This document shows, one piece after another, positions 1 through 5,070 of a DNA stretch of 5,070 bases (its first letter is position 1; each line of letters starts with the position of its first letter). The notes under the pieces are model-generated. The model worked only from the letters and a program-made list of their open reading frames with translations. It searched no databases and was not told the DNA's origin. Made by a program: the position numbers and the translations under genes. Origin of the DNA: Clostridia bacterium (lineage in GTDB: Bacteria; Bacillota_E; RBS10-35; JAJYVN01); contig DAHWHV010000130.1 in the NCBI GenBank assembly GCA_027335545.1, forward strand, positions 1-5,070, given 5' to 3'.

Positions 1-18
1 GACCGCTTCAGCCCCCAT
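1..18 (-). CDS. Probable start of the next gene in the operon (partial, first six codons)
   Basis: An ATG lies at 18-16 on the minus strand and opens a frame reading M-G-A-E-A-V to the window edge. A clean GGAGG sits at 29-25, six bases before this ATG, which is good ribosome-binding spacing. The frame would overlap the end of the preceding 277-codon gene by 11 bases, in keeping with the tight packing of this operon (4-nt overlaps elsewhere). Six residues cannot identify a product. In a Ccm block another maturation gene, such as the CcmA ATPase, would be a natural neighbour, but that is only a guess from context. The alternative is that the SD-like string merely encodes the Glu-rich tail of the upstream protein. 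Confidence 0.42.
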
Positions 19-841
19 GCAGGGCCTCCAGCTCCTCCAGCAGACGCTGGCGACCCTCCAGATAGGGAGCGCCCGAGATCTCCCCGCGCAGGTGCGCCAG
101 ATCCAGCCGGGCCACCGCATCCACCAGGCCGGCCGCGGCCAGGGAGCGCCGCCGCCGGCGGCGGCGCACGGCCAGCAGCCCCCAGGCACCGGCCCCCAGG
201 ACCAGCAGGGCGGCCAGGGCCCGCCCCACCCACGGCCGATTCCAGGGGTGGAGCGGGGCCACCCGGACCGGCAGGAGCGCCCCGGGCGTAGGGGCGACCG
301 TCGTATACGCCTCCATGGTCAGGCCCTTGGCGACCGGCAGCGGGCCGGCGGGGCTGAAGCCCGGGCCGCGCAGCGACCAGCGGCGCTGCGGCAGCGCAAC
401 GCTCAACTCGGCCGTCGGGTAGCCGACCGGCAGCCAGAGGGCGCCGCCGGCCCAGGACTCGGTGAAGGTGAAAGCGTAGCTGACCGCGGCCCCTGCCGGC
501 ACCGTCACCGCCAGGCGCATCGCCTGCCCGCGCACGTGAAACGCCGCGGCCGGGGCACCGCTCTGCAGCGCCGCGCCGATGGCGTGGGCCGGGAGGGGGA
601 AGACCAGGCCGGAGACGGGCCGGCTGGAGTGGTTCATGCCGGAGACCAACTCCTCCACCCGCACCGCCGGGGGTGCCGGGACCATTACCAGCATCTCCTG
701 GACCACCAGGAACGGTGTCCGGGCAGCGATGGTCGGGGGCAACGCGCTCGCCGCCGCCCAGGGACCCAGGGCCAGCAGGGCAACGCCCAGCGCGGCGGCC
801 GCCGCGCCGGCCAGGTGCGGCCGGTCCCCGGTCCGACTCAT
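8..841 (-). CDS. Ccm-linked bitopic membrane protein of unknown function, 277 aa
   Basis: I do not recognise this family by name. Residues 10-33 form a hydrophobic Ala/Leu-rich signal peptide or anchor. Residues about 35-200 are beta-prone and contain FPLPAHA and a GYPTAELSVALP stretch, probably an extracytoplasmic Ig- or transthyretin-like fold. Residues 206-225 are a transmembrane helix, followed by seven consecutive Arg (226-232) acting as a strong cytoplasmic stop-transfer. Residues 236-277 are a short cytoplasmic helical tail with LRGEISGAPYLEGRQRLLEEL, like SHOCT or CcmI-type segments. The start is ATG at 841-839, which shares ATGA with the ccmF stop, so translation is probably coupled; the G-rich stretch before it is a poor Shine-Dalgarno. 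The topology (large outer domain, one helix, small inner tail) and the coupling to ccmF suggest an accessory subunit of the heme-ligation complex. That role is inferred. No cysteine is present, so a thiol-redox role is unlikely. Confidence 0.85.
   Translation of the reverse strand: MSRTGDRPHLAGAAAAALGVALLALGPWAAASALPPTIAARTPFLVVQEMLVMVPAPPAVRVEELVSGMNHSSRPVSGLVFPLPAHAIGAALQSGAPAAAFHVRGQAMRLAVTVPAGAAVSYAFTFTESWAGGALWLPVGYPTAELSVALPQRRWSLRGPGFSPAGPLPVAKGLTMEAYTTVAPTPGALLPVRVAPLHPWNRPWVGRALAALLVLGAGAWGLLAVRRRRRRRSLAAAGLVDAVARLDLAHLRGEISGAPYLEGRQRLLEELEALHGG
25..29 (-). promoter_or_regulatory. Shine-Dalgarno GGAGG for the gene starting at 18
   Basis: GGAGG is read on the minus strand and followed by six bases and then ATG at 18-16. 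It lies inside the last codons of the 277-residue protein, whose Leu-Glu-rich tail (LLEELEALHGG) also yields a second GGAGG further upstream at 38-34. Part of the match is therefore coding-driven. Confidence 0.4.
146..167. repeat. 22-bp perfect GC palindrome inside the poly-Arg codons
   Basis: The 22 bases are exactly self-complementary about the 156/157 junction. They encode the seven Arg (residues 226-232) of the 277-residue membrane protein, using CGC three times, CGG three times and CGC once. The codon order, not the protein, makes the palindrome perfect. It could fold into a stable mRNA hairpin just after the transmembrane segment is translated. Triplet repeat expansion is a simple alternative origin. 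Confidence 0.5.
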
Positions 842-3057
842 GGGCCTGCCCCCCCGGGGGCCTGGGCGCCCGGCGCGCCCACCGCCTCGGAGGCGAGTTG
901 CGCGACCCGGGCCGCGATGCGCGCCTCCAGGGCGGCGGTGCCCGCCCGCGCCGGCGTCCGTTCCGCCCCCAGCGCCGCTTCGGCATCGGCGGCGTACTGG
1001 GCCCGCAGGGCTAGGTAATCGGCCTCGGTCGTCTTGCCCATGCGGAAGTCGTACTCCAACTCCGACCAGAGGGCGAACACCTTCTGGCTGCGCGGTGCGG
1101 CCAGCATGGCCCGCCGCGGCCAGAGGCTGAACACGGTGCCCGCCACCAGCAGCACCCCGCCCGCCCAGATCCAGTCCACCAGCGGGTTAATGATGATGTT
1201 GAACCCCGCCGTCGCCCCGCCGTGGTCGTAGCCCTCCAAAACGACGTACAGGTCGCGGAAGAAGCCCCGGGAAATGGCCGGCACGAAGGTGGGGGAGCCG
1301 GCCGTCGCGGCGTCGGTGCCGACGAAGGCGGCCGGTTGCATGTTCGCCACCATGTGTCCGCCACGGCTGACGGCGATCCGGGCGTAGCTGGTCTGCACCC
1401 CGCCGCCCAGTGACGAGCCCAACCCTTCGTAGGTGAAGTCGTAGCCGCCGACCGCGGCCGTCTGCCCGACCTGCAGGGGGAACTCGGCCTGCTGCTGGAA
1501 GGCGTGGCTGGCCACCACCCCGAAGGCGATGACCACCATGGCCAGGTGGACGGCGTAGCCCCCGTAGCGGCGCGGGTTGCGCGCGACCAGTTGATACGCG
1601 GCCGTCCACGGATCGCTTGGCTCGATGCGCAACCGGGCCGCGACGCCCAAGCCGAAGTCGAAAAGGATCGCCGCCCCGGCGAAGAACGCGCAGGACAGCC
1701 CGACGACCAGCAGGACCGGGCCCAGGCCCGCCACGGCCAGGACCAACGCGAACAGGGCGGCGGCGCACAGCGGCAGCAGCAGGTGGCGGACGAACTCGCG
1801 CCGCCCCGCCCGCCGCCAGGCCAAGAGCGGCCCGACCCCGGCCAGCAGCAACAGCACGGTGAACAGGGGCGCCGTGACCTTCTCGAAATACGGGGTGCCC
1901 ACGCTCACCGCCTGGCCGAAGTACGGGGAAAGGACGGGGACGAGCGTCCCCACCAGCACGGTCAGCCCCAGGGACAGGAACACCACGTTGTTGAGCAGGA
2001 AGGCGCCTTCCTTGCTGACCAGGGACTCCATCGGCCGGTCGTCGGCGAGCAGGTCCAGGCGGGAACCGATCAGGTAGACGGAAAACGCCGTCGCCACCCC
2101 CACCGCGGCCAGGAGGTAGGCCCCGGTCGGCGAGGTGGAGAAGGTGTGCTGCGATTCCGTCGCGATCCCGCTCCGGGTGAGGAACGTCCCGAAGAGCGTG
2201 AGGACGTATGTGCCCGCGATCAGCGCGGCGTTCCAGATCTTCAGCATGCCCCGGCGCTCCTGGACCATCGCCGAGTGGATGAACGCCGTCCCGGTCAGCC
2301 AGGGCAGCAGCGCCATGTTCTCCACGGGGTCGAAGGACCAGTACCCGCCCCACCCCAACACATGATAGGACCAGTTCATCCCCAGCAGGATGCCCGCCGA
2401 GAGCAGGGCCCAGGCCGCCAGCGCCCAGCGGTGCGTGACCCGGATCCAGCGGTCCCCGGTGTCCCCGCGCAGCAGCCCGGCCATCGCGAAGGCGAACGGG
2501 ACGGTGAAGCCCACGTAGCCCAGGTAGAGCACGACCGGGTGCAGGAGGAAGGACCCGTTGTGCAGCAGGCGGTTGAGCCCGGCGCCGTCCGCTGGGACGC
2601 TGGAGAGGGTCCTGAAGGGGGAACTGACCCCCGCCAGCATCAGCGCAAAGAAGGCGGCCACCCCGGCGATCACGGCCAGGGCATAGGGCTGCAGGCTCTC
2701 CGCCCCGCGGGGGGGCAAGAGGAGCAGGTAGCCGCCATAGAGGCAGAGCACCAACAGCCACAGCAGCAGGGAGCCCTGCGCCCCCCCCCAGAGGGCCCCC
2801 ACCCGATAGAGCAACGGGGTTTGCACGCTGCTGTGCGCCGCCACATAGGCCAGGTGGAAGTCGTTGCCGACCAGGGCCGCCTCCAGCAACACCGCGGCCA
2901 GCACGACCGACACGACCAGGGCGGCGAACGCGGCGCGCCCGAGGCGCGCCAGCGTGGCGTGCGAGAGGCGGTCGCCGGCATACAGGCACCCGCAGGCGGC
3001 CACGGAGGCCACCAGGGCCGCCCAGAGGATCAGGGGGCCAGCGACGGCGATCGACAC
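838..3057 (-). CDS. ccmF: CcmF, cytochrome c heme lyase core subunit, with extra C-terminal tail
   Basis: CcmF is a polytopic inner-membrane protein that takes heme from holo-CcmE and, with CcmH (and CcmI where present), attaches it to apocytochrome c on the outer face. Numbered from the chosen GTG at 3057, the protein has 739 residues. The WWD heme-handling segment is at 235-254 (GWGGYWSFDPVEN...PWL), and the four family histidines are visible: H173 (LLHPVVLYLGYVG), H261 (FIHSAMVQERRG), H304 (SQHTF) and H504 (GGYAVHLA). These fall close to E. coli H173, H261, H303 and H491, which supports this start over the longer GTG at 3099, which would add 14 Arg-rich residues and lacks a Shine-Dalgarno; the chosen start has GAGGGAGG 12 bases upstream. 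Many membrane helices end near 646. Residues 656-739 are an additional cytoplasmic tail beyond the usual ~650-residue length, with a CcmI-like LEYDFRMGKTTEADY motif. F242 replaces the usual Trp of WDPVEN. The stop overlaps the next gene's ATG. Confidence 0.96.
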   Translation of the reverse strand: MSIAVAGPLILWAALVASVAACGCLYAGDRLSHATLARLGRAAFAALVVSVVLAAVLLEAALVGNDFHLAYVAAHSSVQTPLLYRVGALWGGAQGSLLLWLLVLCLYGGYLLLLPPRGAESLQPYALAVIAGVAAFFALMLAGVSSPFRTLSSVPADGAGLNRLLHNGSFLLHPVVLYLGYVGFTVPFAFAMAGLLRGDTGDRWIRVTHRWALAAWALLSAGILLGMNWSYHVLGWGGYWSFDPVENMALLPWLTGTAFIHSAMVQERRGMLKIWNAALIAGTYVLTLFGTFLTRSGIATESQHTFSTSPTGAYLLAAVGVATAFSVYLIGSRLDLLADDRPMESLVSKEGAFLLNNVVFLSLGLTVLVGTLVPVLSPYFGQAVSVGTPYFEKVTAPLFTVLLLLAGVGPLLAWRRAGRREFVRHLLLPLCAAALFALVLAVAGLGPVLLVVGLSCAFFAGAAILFDFGLGVAARLRIEPSDPWTAAYQLVARNPRRYGGYAVHLAMVVIAFGVVASHAFQQQAEFPLQVGQTAAVGGYDFTYEGLGSSLGGGVQTSYARIAVSRGGHMVANMQPAAFVGTDAATAGSPTFVPAISRGFFRDLYVVLEGYDHGGATAGFNIIINPLVDWIWAGGVLLVAGTVFSLWPRRAMLAAPRSQKVFALWSELEYDFRMGKTTEADYLALRAQYAADAEAALGAERTPARAGTAALEARIAARVAQLASEAVGAPGAQAPGGAGP

Positions 3058-3069
3058 GGGCGTGGACGA

Positions 3070-3077
3070 CCTCCCTC
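3070..3077 (-). promoter_or_regulatory. Shine-Dalgarno GAGGGAGG favouring the ccmF start at 3057
   Basis: Read on the minus strand, this purine-rich element precedes the GTG at 3057-3055 by 12 bases, which is somewhat long but usable. The alternative GTG at 3099-3097 is preceded by a C-rich stretch with no such element. If the longer start were used, this element would instead encode Arg-Arg-Gly-Arg. Confidence 0.5.
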
Positions 3078-3106
3078 GGCGTCTGCGGCCACGCGGCACG
3101 GGGCAG

Positions 3107-3122
3107 CCACGGGCACCCGTGG
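3107..3122. repeat. Short palindrome in the ccmH-ccmF gap
   Basis: CCACGGG and CCCGTGG form a 7-bp perfect inverted repeat around CA. It lies within the 141-nt gap between the ccmH stop and the preferred ccmF start. It could be a small mRNA hairpin or a protein-binding half-site pair. There is no T-tract on either side, so it is not a classical intrinsic terminator. A 7-bp palindrome in DNA this GC-rich can arise by chance. Confidence 0.4.
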
Positions 3123-3174
3123 ACCGCGCGCCCCGTCAGGGGTCGGGGGGCGCCGGCCGGCGGTCAGGGGGCGG

Positions 3175-3202
3175 GGTCACAGAGCCCCGGTCACGAGGTC
3201 AC
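3175..3202. repeat. Three GGTCAC copies at the ccmH 3' end
   Basis: GGTCAC occurs at 3175-3180, 3189-3194 and 3197-3202 (GTGACC on the coding strand). The last copy overlaps the ccmH stop codon. The spacing is uneven (14 and 8 bases), so a regulator array is not well supported. The copies may be chance or a remnant of slippage. Confidence 0.3.
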
Positions 3203-3681
3203 AGGAAGCCCCGCAGTCGCCGCTGGAGCGCCGCCGAGGGCGGTCCGGCGCCCTCCGCGGGCGGTCCACCCTCCACGGGCCGCACCGGGCGGAGGCGGAG
3301 GTAGCGCGCCACGCCGAGCGCCACGGCGCAGACGGCGAGCCCAGGAACGACCCAGAGCACGGCCAGCGCCCCCGAACCGGGCGGCCGGTACAGGATCCAG
3401 GTCCCATACTCGCGCGCGAATCCCTGCAGGATCTGGCGGCGGGGCTCGCCCGCCGCCAGATCGGCGGCGATCCGGTTGCGCATCTGCACGGCGACCGCGG
3501 CGTTGGAGGTGGCCACCGACTCCCCCTGGCAGACCGGGCAGCGCAGGTCTGCCGCCACGGACATCACACGTTGCTCCGGCAGGGCCCCGCCCAGCCAGGG
3601 GCGCAGGCCGCCCGTCCACAGCCACGCGGCGGCCACGACCAGGACGGCCGCGGCCAGCGCGAAGCCGTAGAGCCGTCGCAT
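3199..3681 (-). CDS. ccmH: CcmH, cytochrome c maturation thiol-handling subunit
   Basis: CcmH is a small membrane-anchored protein whose LRCxxCQ motif, on the outer face, forms or resolves mixed disulfides with the apocytochrome CXXCH cysteines and passes substrate to CcmF. From the chosen ATG at 3681 it has 160 residues. Residues 3-22 are a signal or anchor helix. LRCPVCQGES is at 46-55 with the cysteines at 48 and 51, followed by ATSNAAVAVQMRN and EYGTWILYRPP, both typical of the family. A second membrane helix spans about 104-125, and a Pro/Gly-rich tail follows. The length fits the short, unfused CcmH form. Three in-frame ATGs are possible (3723, 3687, 3681). None has a strong Shine-Dalgarno; a G-run six bases before 3681 and a signal sequence starting M-R-R-L favour the shortest. 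The longest would give 174 residues. ccmF follows after 141 bases. Confidence 0.93.
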   Translation of the reverse strand: MRRLYGFALAAAVLVVAAAWLWTGGLRPWLGGALPEQRVMSVAADLRCPVCQGESVATSNAAVAVQMRNRIAADLAAGEPRRQILQGFAREYGTWILYRPPGSGALAVLWVVPGLAVCAVALGVARYLRLRPVRPVEGGPPAEGAGPPSAALQRRLRGFL

Positions 3682-3822
3682 CCCCATCCCCCCGGCAGCC
3701 GGACGTCGGGATCCGCCCCCCATTCTAACGCAGATCGGCTGCGGATCGCGCCGGGGCCGCCCTGGGGGATTCCGGGGTGGCGCCGGGCGACCGTGGGGGC
3801 CCCCGCCGCCCGCCCGGCCGCC

Positions 3823-3860
3823 CCCGGGTCGGCGGCTGGGGCGGCCTCAGCCGACCCGGG
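3823..3860. repeat. Perfect 11-bp inverted repeat enclosing the stop codon of the thioredoxin-fold gene
   Basis: CCCGGGTCGGC at 3823-3833 is the exact reverse complement of GCCGACCCGGG at 3850-3860, with 16 bases between. The TGA stop (3849-3847) sits at the edge of the loop. In the transcript this would be a very stable GC hairpin at the 3' end of the gene. No U-tract follows on the minus strand; instead there is a G/C-rich stretch, including a GGGGGCCCCC palindrome at 3795-3804. The hairpin could be a non-canonical terminator, a partial attenuator that lowers ccmH-ccmF expression, or an mRNA 3'-end protector. The rest of the 165-nt gap (3682-3846) shows no gene and no recognisable promoter. 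Confidence 0.6.
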
Positions 3861-4431
3861 CGCTGCGGTCCGCCTCGTGCAGGAGCCGCACGAAGTGCCG
3901 CCAGGTCGCCGTGGGCCAGATGCCCGTGCGGGTCACCACGCTGCGCACCGCCACGAGGCGGCCGGCCCGATCGATGAAGGCAAAGGCGGGCAGGCTGCCG
4001 ACCCCGTACTGCAGGGCCACCGCGCCGCTGGCGTCGATGAGGACCGGCACCGGATACGAGGCCGCGTGCAGGCGGACGCCGACGACCGCCGGCGACTGCC
4101 CGACCTCGATGGCGACGATCCGCGGGGCCCCGGCCTGTGCCTGCCAGCGGGCCAGCACGCCCCAATCCGGGTCGCAGATGGTGCAGTTGACCGAGCCGAA
4201 GCGCAGGGCGATGTCCCCCGGCCCCAGCGACCGGAGCGAGACCATCCTGCCGTGCAGGTCCGGCAGCGTGAAGGCGGGGGCGGTCCGGCCCACCGGGGCC
4301 ACCGAGCCGGCGCCGCGGGCCAGGACGGCGCTCAGGCCGCCGACCACGACCACCAGCCCCAGCACCCAGAGCCAACCCCGCCGCGCCGACGGACCCCCGC
4401 TGCGCCCGCCGCGGCCGGCAGTGGCACTCAC
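3847..4431 (-). CDS. Membrane-anchored thioredoxin-fold protein (TlpA/ResA/CcmG type)
   Basis: Proteins of this group keep the heme-binding cysteines of apocytochrome c reduced on the outer face of the membrane. The 194-residue product has a short Gly/Arg-rich cytoplasmic start, one membrane helix at about 20-37, and a redoxin domain from about 47. That domain opens with APAFTLPDLHGRMVSL, has the active site NCTIC (C83, C86) and has the cis-proline loop GSLPAFAFIDRAG (P148). The Trp that usually precedes the first active-site Cys in TlpA/ResA (WCxxC) is replaced by Asn. The start is a GTG at 4431-4429 that shares GTGA with the stop of the upstream propeller gene and has GGAGG nine bases upstream. 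The open frame continues upstream to 4902, but that part lies on the propeller gene in another frame and lacks family sequence. The position before ccmH and ccmF supports the CcmG-equivalent role, which is inferred. Confidence 0.9.
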   Translation of the reverse strand: MSATAGRGGRSGGPSARRGWLWVLGLVVVVGGLSAVLARGAGSVAPVGRTAPAFTLPDLHGRMVSLRSLGPGDIALRFGSVNCTICDPDWGVLARWQAQAGAPRIVAIEVGQSPAVVGVRLHAASYPVPVLIDASGAVALQYGVGSLPAFAFIDRAGRLVAVRSVVTRTGIWPTATWRHFVRLLHEADRSARVG

Positions 4432-5070
4432 CCCGGCACGCCTCCCCCGGCGGATTGCCGGGTCCAGGGCCCCGCCCCGGACGGGGACCGGTACAGGTCT
4501 CCGTTGGGGGCCAAGGCCCAGAGGGCGCCCCCCCCGGCGGCCACGGCGGCGAAGGCCCGGGCGGGGGCGGCGGCGAGCCGCCCGGACCCGGCCCGGTACA
4601 AGCCGTCGCTGGCGGCGAAGTCCGCCGTCGCGGGGGTGGCGGCCACGCCCGAGGCGTCCAGCGGCTGGCTGCCGGTCACCGCCGCGCTCGGGGAGGTGAA
4701 CTCCCCGACCCCCAACGGCCGCTGGGTGAGGTTGAGCCGACGCCACGGCCCACCGGGCGCCGCCGACCGGAAGGCCCCCCCGTCGCTGGCGGCATACAGC
4801 ACGCCGCCGACCACCGCCAGGCCCGTCACGGTCTGCCGGGCGCCCAGACTTGGCCCCGGGCCCACGGGGTGGAAGCCGGCGGACCAGTGGGCGGACTCCC
4901 ACAGCCGGCCCCCGGCCAGCGCGTACCAGCGCCGCGACCGCGGGGCCACGGCCAGGGCGGACACCGGGGCGGGGAGGGCCACCGGCCGCCAGCGTGCGCC
5001 GCCGTCGCGGCTGCCGCGCAGCCCGGCGCTGGGGCCGGCGGCGAGCAGGTCTGCGCCGGCGCCGGCCAGG
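4428..5070 (-). CDS. Degenerate Asp-box (BNR-like) beta-propeller protein, 5' end outside the window
   Basis: The frame is open from the window edge (first full codon at 5069) to TGA at 4430-4428, giving 213 residues of the C-terminal part. A GTG at 4982 would be a possible start, but the same frame upstream encodes SRDGGARW (5012-4989), a good Asp-box, so the gene almost certainly begins beyond the window. Further blades carry the same Ser-to-aromatic spacing in decayed form: SAHWSAGF, SAAPGGPW and SPSGAGPW, each just after an LWE, FR or LYR strand. Between them are strands such as VLYAASDGGAF and ALWALAPNGDLY. These are the signatures of sialidase/Ycf48-type propellers, which usually act outside the cytoplasm as binding or assembly scaffolds. 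No catalytic residues of a sialidase can be seen. The GTGA overlap with the thioredoxin-fold gene suggests co-translation and a link to cytochrome maturation, which is inferred. Confidence 0.82.
   Translation of the reverse strand, partial: LAGAGADLLAAGPSAGLRGSRDGGARWRPVALPAPVSALAVAPRSRRWYALAGGRLWESAHWSAGFHPVGPGPSLGARQTVTGLAVVGGVLYAASDGGAFRSAAPGGPWRRLNLTQRPLGVGEFTSPSAAVTGSQPLDASGVAATPATADFAASDGLYRAGSGRLAAAPARAFAAVAAGGGALWALAPNGDLYRSPSGAGPWTRQSAGGGVPG
4441..4445 (-). promoter_or_regulatory. Shine-Dalgarno GGAGG fixing the thioredoxin-fold start
   Basis: GGAGG on the minus strand is followed by nine bases and the GTG at 4431-4429. Together with the GTGA overlap and the membrane anchor that starts shortly afterwards, it decides this start against the much longer open frame that runs up to 4902. 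Confidence 0.7.

Noticed and set aside
8..841. Calling the 277-residue protein CcmI
   Set aside because: Only its short tail resembles CcmI-type segments. It lacks TPR-like repeats and the two N-terminal membrane helices of CcmI, and has a beta-rich outer domain instead.
17..1018. Long plus-strand open frame of 333 codons, and overlapping plus-strand frames at 579-1130 and 673-1014
   Set aside because: Its translation is Arg/Pro/Gln/Gly-rich low-complexity without any domain. It lies antisense to the 277-residue gene and the ccmF 3' end. It is a product of high GC lowering stop-codon frequency.
1187..2989. 600-codon minus-strand open frame inside ccmF
   Set aside because: It is in a different frame from the one encoding the CcmF histidines and WWD segment, and its translation is Gly/Arg/Pro-rich with no membrane helices. 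It is a frame shadow.
3795..3804. GGGGGCCCCC as an intrinsic terminator
   Set aside because: It is too short for a stem with a loop and has no T-tract on either strand. Such strings are expected often in DNA this GC-rich.
3725..4375. 216-codon minus-strand frame covering the gap and the thioredoxin-fold gene
   Set aside because: Its composition is Gly/Arg/Pro with no domain, and it lies out of frame with the gene that carries CTIC. It does not supply a gene for the 3682-3846 gap.
3911..4699. 262-codon plus-strand open frame
   Set aside because: It is antisense to the thioredoxin-fold and propeller genes, low-complexity Arg/Pro/Thr-rich, with no motif and no Shine-Dalgarno evidence.
3847..4902. 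Longer 351-residue version of the thioredoxin-fold protein
   Set aside because: The added N-terminal half is the propeller gene read in another frame. The GTG at 4431 with GGAGG and a membrane anchor right after it is a far better start.
1..5070. CRISPR array, tRNA, rRNA, transposase or integrase
   Set aside because: No regularly spaced repeats, no tRNA- or rRNA-like segment and no recombinase-like protein were seen on either strand.

Overview
The window is a very GC-rich piece of bacterial DNA (clearly above 70% G+C by eye). It carries one unidirectional gene block, all on the minus strand, for System I (Ccm-type) cytochrome c maturation. The base composition, the GTG starts and the separate CcmH next to a long CcmF fit a high-GC lineage such as Chloroflexota/Thermomicrobia-like, deep high-GC Bacillota or actinobacterial groups. 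The sequence alone does not decide between these.

Reading in the direction of transcription, from high to low coordinates: (1) 5070-4428 is the 3' part of a degenerate Asp-box (BNR-like) beta-propeller gene that runs off the window. (2) 4431-3847 is a membrane-anchored thioredoxin-fold protein of the TlpA/ResA/CcmG type with a CTIC active site. Its GTG start overlaps the propeller's stop (GTGA). (3) A 165-nt non-coding gap holds a perfect 11-bp inverted repeat that encloses the thioredoxin gene's stop codon. (4) 3681-3199 is CcmH, with its LRCPVCQ motif. (5) A 141-nt gap follows, with a short palindrome and three GGTCAC copies. (6) 3057-838 is CcmF, the heme lyase core subunit, with its WWD segment, four signature histidines and an extra cytoplasmic tail. 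(7) 841-8 is an unrecognised bitopic membrane protein coupled to ccmF by an ATGA overlap. (8) A further gene probably starts at position 18, behind a good Shine-Dalgarno, and leaves the window after six codons.

How they work together (known for the families): the thioredoxin-fold protein and CcmH handle the thiols of the apocytochrome CXXCH motif outside the membrane, and CcmF delivers and ligates heme. CcmE, CcmC and the CcmAB exporter are not in the window and would have to lie nearby or elsewhere. The propeller and the 277-residue protein are not standard Ccm components. Their translational coupling to Ccm genes makes them candidate accessory factors. The most notable sequence observation is that CcmF and the 277-residue protein both end in a similarly spaced cytoplasmic mini-motif, resembling the short helical segments of CcmI/SHOCT-type tails. 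No mobile element, CRISPR array, rRNA or tRNA was seen. No wholly novel system is supported; the window looks like a Ccm operon with two lineage-specific additions.
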